Assembly (NCBI GenBank): GCA_016946835.1
Contig: JACVTC010000042.1
Location: 1,153,501 to 1,217,500 of the forward strand
Direction of reading: 5' to 3'
Source of the DNA: Neocallimastix lanati (nom. inval.)
Lineage: Eukaryota; Neocallimastigomycota; Neocallimastigomycetes; Neocallimastigales; Neocallimastigaceae
Length of the DNA: 64,000 nucleotides
Position numbers and translations under genes: made by a program. The notes below the pieces were generated by a model. The model was given only the letters and a program-made list of their open reading frames with translations. It was not told the origin of the DNA and did not search any database. The stretch's first letter is position 1. Each line of letters begins with the position of its first letter. Below are positions 34,760 to 46,989 of this stretch, piece by piece.

Positions 34760-37600
34760 TTTACTTTATTTTATTTTATATACTTGTATTTTTATATTAT
34801 TATATTCAATATTTATTTTATTCTATTTTATTTTATTATTATTTTTATTTATTTATTTATTTTATTTTATTTTATTTTATTTTATTTTATTCAATCTGTT
34901 TTATATTTATATTCTTCTATTTATTTTATTTTATTTATTTAATCTATACTTATATTTATATTCTACTATTTATTTTATTTTATTTTATTCAACCTGTATT
35001 TATATTTATATTCTACTATTTATTCTATTTTATTCAATATGTACTTATATTTATATTTTAATATTTATTTTATTTTATTTTATTCAATCTGTTTTGTATT
35101 TATATTCTACTATTTATTTTATTTTATTCAATTTGTAGTTATATTTATATTTTACTATTTATTTTATTTTATTCAATTTTTACTTATATTTATATTCTAC
35201 TATTTATTTTATCTTATTCTATTCAATCTGTACTTATATTTATATTCTACTATTTATTTTATTTTATTAAATCTGTTTTATATTTATATTCTACTATTTA
35301 TTTTATTTTATTTTATTAAATCTGTTTTATATTTATATTCTACTATTTATTTTATTTTATTAAATATGTTTTATATATATATTCTACTATTTATTTTATT
35401 TTATTAAATCTGTTTTATATTTATATTCTACTATTTATTTTATTTTATTTTATTAAATCTGTTTTATATTTATATTCTAATATTTATTTTATTTTATTCT
35501 ATCTGTTTTATATATATATTCTACTATTTATTCTATTTTATTCAATTTGTAGTAATATTTATATTCTACTATTTATTTTATTTTATTTTATTAAATATGT
35601 TTTATATTTATATTCTACTATTTATTTTATTTTATTTCATTCAATCTATACTTATATTTATATTCTACTATTTATATTATTTTATTCAATTTGTAGTTAT
35701 ATTTATATTTTACTATTTATTTTATTTTATTTTATTCAATCTGTTTTATATTTATATTCTACTATTTATTCTATTTTATTCAATTTGTAGTTATATTTAT
35801 ATTTTACTATTTATTTTATTTTATTTTATTAAATCTGTTTTATATTTATATTCTACTATTTATTTTATTTTATTAAATATGTTTTATATATATATTCTAC
35901 TATTTATTTTATTTTATTAAATCTGTTTTATATTTATATTCTACTATTTATTTTATTTTATTTTATTAAATCTGTTTTATATTTATATTCTACTATTTAT
36001 TTTATTTTATTTTATTAAATCTGTTTTATATTTATATTCTAATATTTATTTTATTTTATTCTATCTGTTTTATATATATATTCTACTATTTATTCTATTT
36101 TATTCAATTTGTAGTTATATTTATATTTTACTATTTATTTTATTTTATTTTATTCAATCTGTTTTATATTTATATTCTACTATTTATTTTATTTTATTTT
36201 ATTAAATCTGTTTTGTATTTATATTCAACTTTTTATTTTATTTTATTTTATTCAATCTGTTTTATATTTATATTTTACTATTTATTTTATTTTATTTTAT
36301 TCAATTTGTAGTAATATTTATATTCTACTATTTATTTTATTTTATTTTATTCTGTCTGTTTTTTATTTATATTCTACTATTTATTTTATTTTATTCAATT
36401 TGTAGTTATATTTATATTTTACTATTTATTTTATTTTATTTTATTCAATCTGTTTTATATTTATATTTTACTATTTATTTTATTTTATTAAATCTGTTTT
36501 ATATATATATTCTACTATTTATTTTATTTTATTAAATCTGTTTTATATTTATATTCTACTATTTATTTTATTTTATTTTATTAAATCTGTTTTATATTTA
36601 TATTCTACTATTTATTTTATTTTATTTTATTAAATCTGTTTTATATTTATATTCTAATATTTATTTTATTTTATTCTATCTGTTTTATATATATATTCTA
36701 CTATTTATTTTATTTTATTCAATTTGTAGTTATATTTATATTTTACTATTTATTTTATTTTATTTTATTCAGTCTGTTTTATATTTATATTCTACTATTT
36801 ATTTTATTTTATTTTATTCAATCTGTTTTATATTTATATTCTACTATTTATTTTATTTTATTCAATTTGTAGTTATATTTATATTTTACTATTTATTTTA
36901 TTTTATTCAATTTGTAGTTATATTTATATTTTACTATTTATTTTATTTTATTTTATTAAATCTGTTTTATATTTATATTCTACTATTTATTTTATTTTAT
37001 TTTATTAAATCTGTTTTATATTTATATTCTACTATTTATTTAATTTTATTTTATTCAATCTCTTTTATATTTATATTCTACTATTTATTTTATTTTATTT
37101 TATTCAATATGTACTTATATTTATATTCTACTATTTATTTTATTTTATTCAATTTGTACTTATATTTATATTATACTATTTATTTTATTTTATTTTATTC
37201 AATTTGTACTTATATTAAAATTTAATTTTATTCAATCTGTACTTATATTTATATTTTACTATTTATTTTATTTTATTTTATTCTCTCTGTTTTATATAAA
37301 TATTCTAGTATTTATTTTATTTTATTCAATTTGTAGTTATATTTATATTTTACTATTTAATTTATTTTATTTTATTCAATCTGTTTTATATATATATTCT
37401 ACTATTTATTTTATTTTATTCAATTTGTACTTATATTTATATTATACTATTTATTTTAATTTATTTTATTGAATTTATTTTATATTTATATTCTATTATT
37501 TATTTTATTTAATTTTATTCAATCTGTACTTATATTTAAATTCTACTCTTTATTTTAATTTATTTTGTTTTATTTTATTTTATTTTAATTTATTTTATTA
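34760..37600 (+). repeat. Minisatellite array, copy 2 (about 2.8 kb)
   Basis: There are roughly fifty units of about 50-60 bp: CAATCTGT (variants AAATCTGT, CAATTTGTAG) + TTTATATTTATATTCTACTA + TTTATTTTATTTTATT. Spacer length varies by the number of TTTTA pentamers. Longer blocks of units recur, so copying of several units at once is likely. Open frames such as 34750-35407 are only Phe/Ile/Tyr/Leu from the repeat. Confidence 0.93.
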
Positions 37601-37758
37601 TGAATACTTGTACTTTAATTATTTCATTCTTTATTTATTTATATTTTATGCAAATAATTGAAAAACTAATTTTTCAAAATTAGTATTTAGAATAATATTG
37701 AATAATTAATATAATAATTTTAAATATATAATTAAAAAATATTTATAAAAATATAAAA

Positions 37759-38792
37759 ATGGAAGAAAATTCAATTATTGATATATAAATGAATCTAACA
37801 AAAGAAAAAAATAAATTATTATTAATAAAAAAATATAAATTTAATTTTTCATATATAAGAAAAGATTATTTCAAAGTTTATGTATAGAAATAAATGTAAA
37901 TCTTTTATAATTTTAATTAATAAGAAAACAATCTTAAAATATAATAGTTCACATAATCATCCTGAAATAGAATACGATGTATCTCTATCTATAATGAAAC
38001 ATAAAATTAAAGATGAATTTGAAAAAAGTTCAATTCCTTATGGTATAAAAATAAAACCCCTATATAATAAAATTTCTAAAGAAATGAGATTTATATGTCC
38101 AGAATATAATTCAATTAAATCCCAAATATCAAGAAATTTAAATAAAAACTATCATCCAATGTAACAACATTTACTGAAATTCCTAATGAATCTAAATATT
38201 ATAAAACAAAGTGAAATGAAAATTTTATGATATTCAAAAAATATTAATTTAATAATCTTTCAATCTCCTTTTCAAGTAAAATTATTTAGGGAATATAATG
38301 ATGATATATTTGTTGATGGTACATTTTTTATTGCCTCTAAATTTAATTATCAAATATTTATTATAAGAACTTACGCTAAAGAATTAGACAGTTTTTATAC
38401 TACTTCTTTTGCAATATTACAAAATAAAGAACAAGAAACATATAAAATATTTAAAAAATTAAAAAAAAAAAAATGCTAATACATGTAACAATAATATTAT
38501 AATTGCAGAATCAATAGTTATTTAAATAATTTATTTCCAAAAACACCATCTTATTATGAATTAATAGATAAATTAAATGAAATTGAAAATTTACCATATT
38601 ATGATTATCAAAGAAAGATAAGAGGAATTTGGAAAATAAAAAAAAAGAGCAATAAATAAAACTAATGAAATCAGTGTCTTAATTGAACGCTACAAAAATA
38701 TTGAGACCAAGTTAATTGATACTAAATGTGATAGAAATAACACTATTAATTTATGGTTTGATTGTTTAACTGATTTAAATAATGTAATATAA
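37759..38792 (+). pseudogene. Broken FLYWCH/MULE-type transposase gene, copy 1
   Basis: It is a diverged relative of the copy at 55563-56908. It begins MEENSIID, with an early stop. Then come FNFSYIRKDYFKVYV, KCKSFIILINKKTILKYNSSHNHPE and SIMKHKIKDEFEKSSIPYG, as in a zinc-binding WRKY/FLYWCH-like N-domain with its His pair. LIIFQSPFQ..DDIFVDGTFFIASKFNYQIFIIRTYA, near 38250-38370, has the first catalytic Asp of a MULE DDE domain. The segment with the second Asp is deleted between about 38475 and 38515. The end, LWFDCLTDLNNVI, matches the end of the other copy. Several stops and frameshifts make it non-functional. Confidence 0.75.
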
Positions 38793-39329
38793 ATATTATT
38801 TTATAATAAATAATTAAAAAATGAGGAATAATCAAACGAAATAATCAGAATTCTGTCATTCAAAAATTTAATTTATAAAGCTTATTAAATTTATACAGTT
38901 TAAATAAATATTCAAATACGTCTCTATAATTAATAATTTTATCATTATAATTATTATTTTTTTTAATAACATTTAAATAAAAGAATTATTATTAATAATA
39001 TTTATATTTTTAATAATATTTATATTTTTATATTTTTTTTATTAATAACATTTAAATAAAAGAATTAAAATCATAAAATCTAACCATTATATGATTTATT
39101 TAATTATTCACTTAATAATTAATTTAAAAATTGAAATAACAAAATAATACAATAAAATATTATTATGTAGCATAATATAGCTATAGCCACAAAATTATAT
39201 ATATCACGTGAAAAAATTGGCGTAATGCAACCTTCCCTTTTATATCAAATCAAGTGATTAATTAATTTATTTTTATGTAATTATTAATAAAATAATTTAT
39301 TAATAATTAAGGTTTTTATTTTCATTTCA
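38793..39329. other. AT-rich noncoding stretch
   Basis: No gene is seen. A short part near 39180-39235 (TAGCCACAAAATTAT..CACGTG..GGCGTAATGC) resembles the sequence around 57480-57525 beside the second MULE pseudogene, so it may be part of that element's end. Confidence 0.45.
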
Positions 39330-39503
39330 TATCAATATATTTAACTAAATATTTAACTATATAATTAACTATAAAATAATAAAATTTAATGTACGAAATT
39401 AAGAAAAAGATTTTATTTGATTAGCTAAAATTGCTAACTGTTTATAGATACATTACGTAACCAAAGAACTATCATTGGATAGACTTGAAGTTACCATGTA
39501 TCT
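39330..39503 (-). repeat. Family A LTR fragment, copy A4
   Basis: It ends TTACCATGTATCTGTTACA and shares GATTTTATTTGATTAGCTAA with A1. It keeps the full ATCATTGGATAG..TTACCATG segment that A1 lacks and that LTR D interrupts at 6085. A fragment of the minisatellite unit (AGTAGAATATGAATAG..ACAGATTGAATAAA) follows at 39508-39590. Confidence 0.75.
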
Positions 39504-39590
39504 GTTACAAAAATAAAAAAATAAATAGTAGAATATGAATAGAAAATACAGATTGAATAAAATAAAATAAAATAAAATAATATTAAATAA

Positions 39591-40602
39591 ATAGAATGAA
39601 AGAAAAAAATTTTTTTTTTTTTTTTATTTTTTGACAGGGAATACACTTAATGAAATTTTATTAATTTCATTATAAAAAATACATATAGGTAAAAAGTACA
39701 CTTGAAATTAAAAATTTTTTATTATTACATAATTTATTATTGTAAAAGTGCCACAATGCCATTATTAATATTTAAAAAGTCAAATTTTAATACAAAAAAA
39801 TAATAAATTAAAATTCTTTTTTCTATTTTTTAATTATTTTTTTTTCTTTTCACCTTTAATTAAAATAATGTAAAACAAAAGAAAAAAAACAAAAAAAAAA
39901 AAAAAAAAAAATTTTGTTAGGCTTATATTTATATGAATGAATGGTAAATTTAACTATAATAAAGAAACTAGTTAATTAATAATAACAGTTGAGTCATTTT
40001 TAAACTTTATTTAATTTTTTTTTTTTTTTTTTTTTAAATTGAAATTTGATTTGATTATTTTCATTATTGAAGACATAAAGAAAAATAATCTTTTGTTAAA
40101 TTTTACTTTATTTAAAAACAAAAACAAAAACGAAAAAAAAAAAAATACGATTAATTAAAATTTTTCATACACTCGAATATGATCATAAGTCACCTTTTTT
40201 AAGAGCTGAAAGAATGGATACCGAATTTCATTCATCAGTGAAATTCCTCTCACATATGTTTTGAAATAACATTTAGTACAATCAGAGTACTTAATTTTTT
40301 TTAATTAAGAAAATACTACTTAGTATTTTCTTAATTAATTAATAAATATATTACAATTGATAAAAATAAAAATAACAAAAAAAAAATAAAAAAAAATAAA
40401 AAAAAAAAATTAATATAATATAATCAATAAAAAAATATTTTATTTATTTATAAAAACATTTTAATAGTTATTTCTTACAATTTTTATTAAATAAAATTAT
40501 TATTATATACATAAAAATTCATTTATTTCAATAATTTTTTTATATATTTTTCACAATTTAAAAATTTATTTATGATTTTAATAGTATTTGTAATTAATTT
40601 TT
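39591..40602. other. AT-rich flank of the first AAA/PD-(D/E)XK unit
   Basis: Mostly homopolymer-rich DNA. From about 40180 it becomes similar to 44405-44840 (shared CATAAGTCACCTTT..TTAAGA..TGAAAGAATG), which marks the start of a duplicated unit. No gene is seen. Confidence 0.6.
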
Positions 40603-42375
40603 TTAGGGTTTATGACGACTACTCCTCAATCTTTTACATTGGCCATAAAATTCAAGTTCATTGTTCCTTTTCCTCTCAGCTTCTGATTCTGTTGTTGATA
40701 ATAACTTCATATTGTTATTGTATTCTTCTATTACGCAACTATATTCTACTTTTTTCTGGTCGTAATTTATTCCAATTAATAAAATATTTCCATAATATCC
40801 TTTTTTTTTTAATCCATTATAATACTTTTTTCGATGTATATGCTTAATAGCTTCTTTTGCTGTACTATTCACTTTTAATTCAATTATTATAATTTTTCCA
40901 TTTACTTTATTTTTTTCTTTGGGAAGAAAAATAATATCCGTTGTTCCATTATCATTAGGATATTCTTCAATAATATCATACTTCGTTCGAGCATTAAAAT
41001 ATGAATAATCTATAAAACGTTTTAAATGTGCATGATCAATTTTATCTTCAAGAATAATTTTTTCCATGGGGGATTTATCTAAAATTTCACACATTCTTTT
41101 GACATTTTTATGTAATGTCACTTCCAACATTTCATCCGAATTCTTTATTATATTATAGAAATATTGCATATCACTTTCTTTATCGTTTAAAGCCTTTATA
41201 AATTCTTCCTTCAATTCTTTATTTGGTATGGATATTTTTCCATTATAGTATGTTAAATATCCAAAAGTAACCATTTTTGAATATAATATTTCCTTTACAT
41301 GTTCTTTTTCTTCTGATTCTTTTCGAATATCTTCTACTCCATAATTTTCTAATTTTATTTCAATTTCATTACCATTAATCAATTCTAAAATATCTTCTTT
41401 TACACCAACGATATCATAATTAATCATTTTTTTCAGCTCATTGAAACTTCCTGTTTGCGACCAATAATTTTCAATGATATTCGAATTTAATGCTTGAATA
41501 ACTGACCATGTATTAAAAATTTTTTCACCATTATAAGATTTATATCCATTATACCAGCTTTTTAAATTTTCAAAGGTTAAATTTTTATTAATTTTACATA
41601 GCTTATGAACTTCATCTTCCGTAAATCCAAAATATTTGTAATAATTTTTATCATTTATCATAGTATATTCCGTAAAACAATTTAATGAATATAAATACTT
41701 TGTAATTGCTGTTATTCCTGTCATATAAACAAAGGCTAAAAAGGAATTATCTTTAATTAAATACTTTAAAAAATCAATATAATTATAGCGTTCTTTATCT
41801 GTAAACTTTTTATTGGTGATTTGTAGTCCCATTCATCAATAACAAGAATAAACTTTTTATCGGTTTCTAAATATAATTTTTTTAAATTATAAACTATATC
41901 ATCATCATAATCTTTTAATACTTTAGAGTTAGGAAATAGTTCTTCAATATCTATTTTTAATTTACTATTAATTGAAGATATAAAAGAACGTAAATTTTTG
42001 AAAGAAAAAACATTGCTTGAAAAATCTAAATATAAGGTATAATATTTTCCTTGAAATTCTTTATATTGTTTAATTTCGTTATTTTTCTCTTTATTATCAG
42101 AACTTTTTCCTTTGGATATTTTTAATTTATCAAATATTTCTTTAGAATCAATACTTTTACTATAATACATTACTAACATGGCTGCTATTGAAGTTTTACC
42201 AAATCTTCTTGGTTTTGTAATACACACATATTTTTCAGAATTTCTATTAATTAATTTATTAAAATCATTTATTATATTTGATTTATCTATAAAATATTTT
42301 TCTTCAAGTAAACCTTTAAATTTTTCACACATATCTTCGTTATCTATAATTAAACCCTTTTTTTTTTTTTTTTTC
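40603..42375 (-). pseudogene. AAA-ATPase-like / PD-(D/E)XK nuclease family gene, frameshifted copy
   Basis: The N-terminal frame (41766-42332) has Walker A KPRRFGKTS and Walker B KKFILVIDEWDY. A one-base deletion just after WDY (about 41832; compare TACATAATCACC in the intact paralogue with TACAAATCACC here) shifts the frame. The rest continues in 40603-41832: WYNGYKSYNGEKIFNTWSV, YWSQTGSFNE, then PD-(D/E)XK motifs TTDIIFLP, IIIIELKV and HRKKYY. The region before MCEKFKGLL also reads as coding (GLIIDNED) back to a poly-A/Lys tract, but ATG there has become AAG. It is probably dead. Confidence 0.88.
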
Positions 42376-42769
42376 TTGTAATGATTTATATATATTTATT
42401 ATGAACTTATTAACAAAAGAGTATCTATTTTATCAAAAAAAAAAAAAAAATAATAATAATTAATAAACAAATAAATTTTAACTTATTTTATTTATATATT
42501 CTCTAAATTATTATTAATATAGCATTTTTTTTTTTTTTGAAAACATTTTAATTTTCTTATAAAATATTAATTTTCAAACAATATCAAATTAAAAATTGAA
42601 TATAAATGAAGTATGAAATATTTTTAATGTTTTTTAATAATCTTTTTTTTTTTTTTCCTTTTATTAATAAAATACGTAATTGTATAAAATTTACGTATTA
42701 AAAAATGTATTAAAAATTTTAATATATAAAAAAAATTAATTAAATAAAAACATTGTCCAAAATAAAATT

Positions 42770-43135
42770 TTTATTTCATTAATTCCATTATTGTAATTTC
42801 TTTATTCACTTCATTTTGTAAAAGAAAATAAAATATACTCTTTCATTAACATTTACTTCATCAATATAATACTTTATTTGAGCATGAAAGTATGCTTAAA
42901 TTATTATAATTAATTTTAAAATATATATTCAATTTTTTCCTTTGGAATACTTTCAATCAGGTGTAATTATCTAAAACTTGCAACATTATTTTGACATTTT
43001 TAATTAATGTCAATTTCAACATTTCATTGGAATATTCTATCAAATCATAAATATTTATTTATCACTTCTTTTTTTTGAAGCGTATATAAATTTTTTACAA
43101 TTCCTTATTTCGAATGTTTCTCCAATACATAATAT
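42770..43135 (-). pseudogene. Decayed C-terminal fragment of an AAA/PD-(D/E)XK gene
   Basis: This is a heavily decayed minus-strand copy of the nuclease C-terminal half, recognisable from the order of words shared with 45200-45480 and 47040-47340 (for example AATGTCAATTTCAACATTTC at 43004-43023). It occupies the same relative place in unit 1 as 46990-48260 does in unit 2. Confidence 0.5.
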
Positions 43136-43139
43136 CTAA

Positions 43140-43455
43140 TTGACTTTCCAAAGAGGAATTTTAATTCCTTTTGATAGCATGACCACATAGAGCGATATGG
43201 ATTCTAGTACTCCCTGCTTGTTTAACTGTTTTTTTTTTTTATTAGCATTTGCGCTCCTGATAACAGTGTTTTTAAATTTTCTAAATAGGAATTATTGATA
43301 ATTCGAAACAGTTAAACATTATTTCGTTTAAGAAAGCCGCTATTTTCTAAAGAAGTGGGATTCCTGATATAGTATAAGTATTTATTTGACATCCACAAAG
43401 GTTATTCCAAGAGGTTTTATTTTTATATCTTATATTTTTGAGTCTTCCACCCTGA
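43140..43455 (-). repeat. Conserved intergenic module, copy 1
   Basis: About 310 bp is similar to 48536-48845. Shared words include TCCAAAGAGGAATTT, GCGCTCCTGATAAC, CAGTTAAACATTATTTC or its close variant, GGATTCCTGATATAGT and TGACATCCACAAAG. No stop-free frame spans it. It lies upstream of a decayed AAA gene in both units. It may be a leader/5' region or an old exon. Confidence 0.7.
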
Positions 43456-43872
43456 AAGAGATTAAAAATTTTGGAAATACATAAAAATAATAATACAACT
43501 CCAAAGTTTCAACATATCCAGTTTAAAACAATATAAAACATCAGTTTCACTTTCAACAATCTTCGAGTATTTCAATTTACTATCTTCGTACTAAAAACCA
43601 GTTTAGAAAGGATAACCATAAATTATCATAGAAAACTATAATTAGTACGCCTGATACAGGCTATTCCTTTTCCATCAACTTTCTTTGGACCTGGAAAAAC
43701 AGTCCCTATCATTGTGGATATTTTTTTATTTAATTAAATTTTTTTATCTTTGATAATGATTTGCTAGAAAATTTTTTTAATTTTTGTTATTAAAAACTCA
43801 TTATTACTTGCTTTTTATTTACTATTTATTTATTATTTTAATAAAATGTTTAAATATTACATAAAATAAAAA

Positions 43873-43914
<42 letters not shown>

Positions 43915-44843
43915 AACAAGAATAAATGTTACTTTAAATTTATTTATTACACAATTAATAATACATAAGTTTATAAAGATTATAAAAAGTTTAAGAAAAA
44001 AAAAAAAAAAAATATATTCATAAGATAAAATAATGAAAATATTGGAAACATTAAAATATGATCGAGCTTTGAATGTACGACAAAGGTTAGTGATTAGTTA
44101 AAGTCATTCACTATGTATTCTCAGATTACTGAAATTTGTTAAGTATATAACAGTTTAGTCTTAATTTTTTTACTTATATCAAGAACTGCAATATATGCGA
44201 ATTTATTATTATTTGTTTTCTTTGGCGTATTTCTTAAAGATAATAAAATAAACTAACATTTTATTTCTTATTACAGAATCCAAATTGTTTAGGTCTGATG
44301 ATACCATTTGAAATAGTAGAGTCCTATAATATTTTGGTTAAAATTTTTAGAAAGAATTTTAAATCTTATAATAATATTTTTATTCATTATTGTAATTATT
44401 GCAATTTCATAAGTCACCTTTCTTAAGAATTGAAAGAATGAATACCTATGTGCATAAATCGATACGAAAAAAAGAAATGTAGCACATTCAGAGAACGTAA
44501 TTATTTATTATTTTCCTAAATAATTGATAAATATATTAAAATTGATAAAAATAAAAATAACAAAAAAAAAAATTCTTTTAATTTTAAATGATTTATTTTA
44601 TTTTTTGACTCTAATTAAAAATTTTATATAATATAATATAATTAATAAAAAAACTTTTCATTTATTTTTAGAACATTTGAATAGCTATTTCTTCCAACTT
44701 TTATTAAATAAAATTATTAATTATTATATTACAAAATTTATATTATATATAAAAAAAAATCATTTACTTTAATCATTCTTTTATATATTATTTACAATTT
44801 AAAAGTTTATTTATTATTTTAATAGTATTCAAAATTAATTATT
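43456..44843. other. Intergenic region between the two units
   Basis: Positions 43456-43720 are less AT-rich (CCTGATACAGGCTATTCC, TCCATCAACTTTCTTTGGAC) and may be a dead gene piece, but no family is recognisable. A T run near 43877-43913 follows. From 44405 the sequence matches the start of unit 1. Confidence 0.5.
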
Positions 44844-46577
44844 TTATGGTTTACTACTACTACCCCTCAATCTTTTATTTTCACTATTAATTTCAAATTC
44901 ATTTCTCCTTTTTCTATTAGCTGATTCTGATGTAGATAATAATTTCATATTGTTATTGTATTCTTCTATTACGCAACTATATTCTACTTTTTTCTGGTCG
45001 TAATTTATTCCAATTAATAAAATATTTCCATAGTATCCTTTTTTTTTTAAACCATTATAATATTTTTTTTGATGTATTTGATTAATAGCTTCTTTTGCTG
45101 TACTATTCACTTTTAATTCAATTATTATAATTTCTCCATTTACTTTATTTTTTCCTTTGGGAAGAAAAATAATATCCGCTCTTCCGTGACCACAGGGTGA
45201 TTCTTCTTCAATTTCATACCTCGTCCGAGCATTAAAATATGAATAATCTATAACACGTTTTAAATTTCCATGATCTAGTTTATCTCCAGGGCTAATTTTT
45301 TCCATGGGGGATTTATCTAAAATTTCACACATTCTTTTGACATTTTTATGTAATGTCACTTCCAACATTTCATCCGAATTCTTTATCATATCATAGATAT
45401 ATTGCATATCACTTTTATTATTGCGTAAAGCTTTTATAAATTCTTCCCGTAATTCTTCATTTGGAATGGATATTTTTCCTTTATAGTATGTTAAATATCC
45501 AAAAGTAACCATTTTTGAATATAATATTTCCTTCATATGTACTTGATCTTCCGATTCTTTTTGGATATCTTCTACTCCATAATTTTCTAATTTTATTTCA
45601 ATTTCATTACCATTAATCAATTCTAAAATATCTTCTTTAACACCAACGATATCAAAATCAATCGTTCTTTTCACCTCATTGAAACCTCCTGTTTGTGACC
45701 AATAATTTTCAATGATATCCGAATTTAATGCATGAATAACTGACCATGTATTAAAAATTTTTTTACCATCATACGATTTATATCCATTATACCAACTTTC
45801 TAAATCTTCAAAGGTTAAATTTTTATTTTTACTACATAGCTCTTGAACTTCTTCTTCCGTAAATCCAAAATATTTATAATATTTTTTATCATTTAACATA
45901 GTATATTCCCTAAAACAATTTAATGTAGATTGAGATAATTCCTTTGCAATTGCTGTTATTCCTGTCATATAAACAAAGACTAAATAGGTATGATCTTTAA
46001 TTAAATACTTCAAAAAATTAATATATTCTTTGCGTTCTTTATCTGTAAACCTTTTACTGGTGATTATGTAGTCCCATTCATCAATAATAAGAATAAACTT
46101 TTTATCGTTTTCTAAATATAAATTTTGTAAATTATAAACTATATCATCATCATATTCCTTTAATACTTCAGAGTTAGGAAATAGTTTTTTAATATCTCTT
46201 TTTAATTTCCTATTAATTGAAGATATGAATGCGTTTAAAGTTTCGAAAGAAAAAACATTGCTTGATAAATCTAAATATATGGTGTGATATTTTCCTTGAA
46301 ATTCTTTATATTGTTTAATTTCGTTTTTTTTCTCTTTATTATCTGAACTTTTTCCTTTGGATACTTTTAATTTATCAAATATTTCTTTAGAATCAATATT
46401 TTTACTATAATACGTTACTAACATGGCTGCTATTGAAGTTTTACCAAATCTTCTGGGTTTTGTAATACACACATATTTTTCAGAATTTTTATTAATTAAT
46501 TTATTAAAATCATTTATTATATTTGATTTATCTACAAAATATTTTTCTTCAAGTAAATCTTTATATAATTCATACAT
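44844..46577 (-). CDS. AAA-ATPase-like protein with C-terminal PD-(D/E)XK nuclease domain (intact)
   Basis: The product is 577 aa. It belongs to the bacterial-type family annotated as AAA-ATPase-like plus PD-(D/E)XK nuclease (DUF1703), which is expanded in anaerobic gut fungi. Walker A KPRRFGKTS (40-48); Walker B FILIIDEWDY (D166/E167); family words WYNGYKSYDGKKIFNTWSV (262-280) and YWSQTG (292-297). The nuclease core has GRAD (465-468), ELK (487-489) and a Gln/Lys helix INQIHQKKYY (499-507). The tail is basic (RKRRNEFEINSENKRLRGSSSKP), possibly nuclear. The activity has not been established. The annotated ATG at 46577 may not be the real start: homology continues upstream as GFILDNGE to a poly-A tract preceded by ATG at 46618-46620. 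Confidence 0.92.
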   Translation of the reverse strand: MYELYKDLLEEKYFVDKSNIINDFNKLINKNSEKYVCITKPRRFGKTSIAAMLVTYYSKNIDSKEIFDKLKVSKGKSSDNKEKKNEIKQYKEFQGKYHTIYLDLSSNVFSFETLNAFISSINRKLKRDIKKLFPNSEVLKEYDDDIVYNLQNLYLENDKKFILIIDEWDYIITSKRFTDKERKEYINFLKYLIKDHTYLVFVYMTGITAIAKELSQSTLNCFREYTMLNDKKYYKYFGFTEEEVQELCSKNKNLTFEDLESWYNGYKSYDGKKIFNTWSVIHALNSDIIENYWSQTGGFNEVKRTIDFDIVGVKEDILELINGNEIEIKLENYGVEDIQKESEDQVHMKEILYSKMVTFGYLTYYKGKISIPNEELREEFIKALRNNKSDMQYIYDMIKNSDEMLEVTLHKNVKRMCEILDKSPMEKISPGDKLDHGNLKRVIDYSYFNARTRYEIEEESPCGHGRADIIFLPKGKNKVNGEIIIIELKVNSTAKEAINQIHQKKYYNGLKKKGYYGNILLIGINYDQKKVEYSCVIEEYNNNMKLLSTSESANRKRRNEFEINSENKRLRGSSSKP

Positions 46578-46620
46578 TTCTCCGTTATCAAGAATAAACC
46601 CTTTTTTTTTTTTTTTTCAT
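46578..46620 (-). other. Probable N-terminal extension through a poly-A (poly-Lys) tract
   Basis: Reading from the ATG at 46618-46620, 16 As are followed by GGG TTT ATT CTT GAT AAC GGA GAA ATG. The residues GFILDNGE are conserved in the paralogue at 42335-42360 as GLIIDNED. With 15 or 18 As the upstream ATG would be in frame; with 16 it is not. The run length may be misread, variable, or bypassed by slippage. Confidence 0.6.
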
Positions 46621-46989
46621 GTAATGATTTAATTTTATTTATTATGAACATATTAACAAAATAGTGAGTATATAATCAAATAAAATAAATAAATAAATAA
46701 TTAAAACTTGTTTTTTTATATATCCACTACTTTTCAAATAAAAATTAAAATTTTAATAATAAAATATTTTATTTGAAAATATTTTAATTTTCTTATATAA
46801 TATTAATTTATCAAACAATATCAAATTAAATATAAATGAAGTATTAAATATTTTTAATATTTTTTACTAATCATTTTTTTTCTTCCTTTATTAATAAACT
46901 ACATAATTGTATAAAATTTACGTATTAAAAAATGTATTTAAAATTTTAATATATTAAAAAATTCGTAAAATAAAAAAATTTTATTTCGG

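Noticed and set aside
34750-35920. Open frames in the plus-strand minisatellite
   Set aside because: Same reason: repeat-derived Phe/Ile/Tyr/Leu strings that change frame with each unit.
44844-46577. Restriction enzyme or phage-defence nuclease reading of the PD-(D/E)XK gene
   Set aside because: The domain order and the WYNGY/NTWSV words identify the AAA-ATPase-like/DUF1703 family. There is no methyltransferase or defence context, and the function is unknown.
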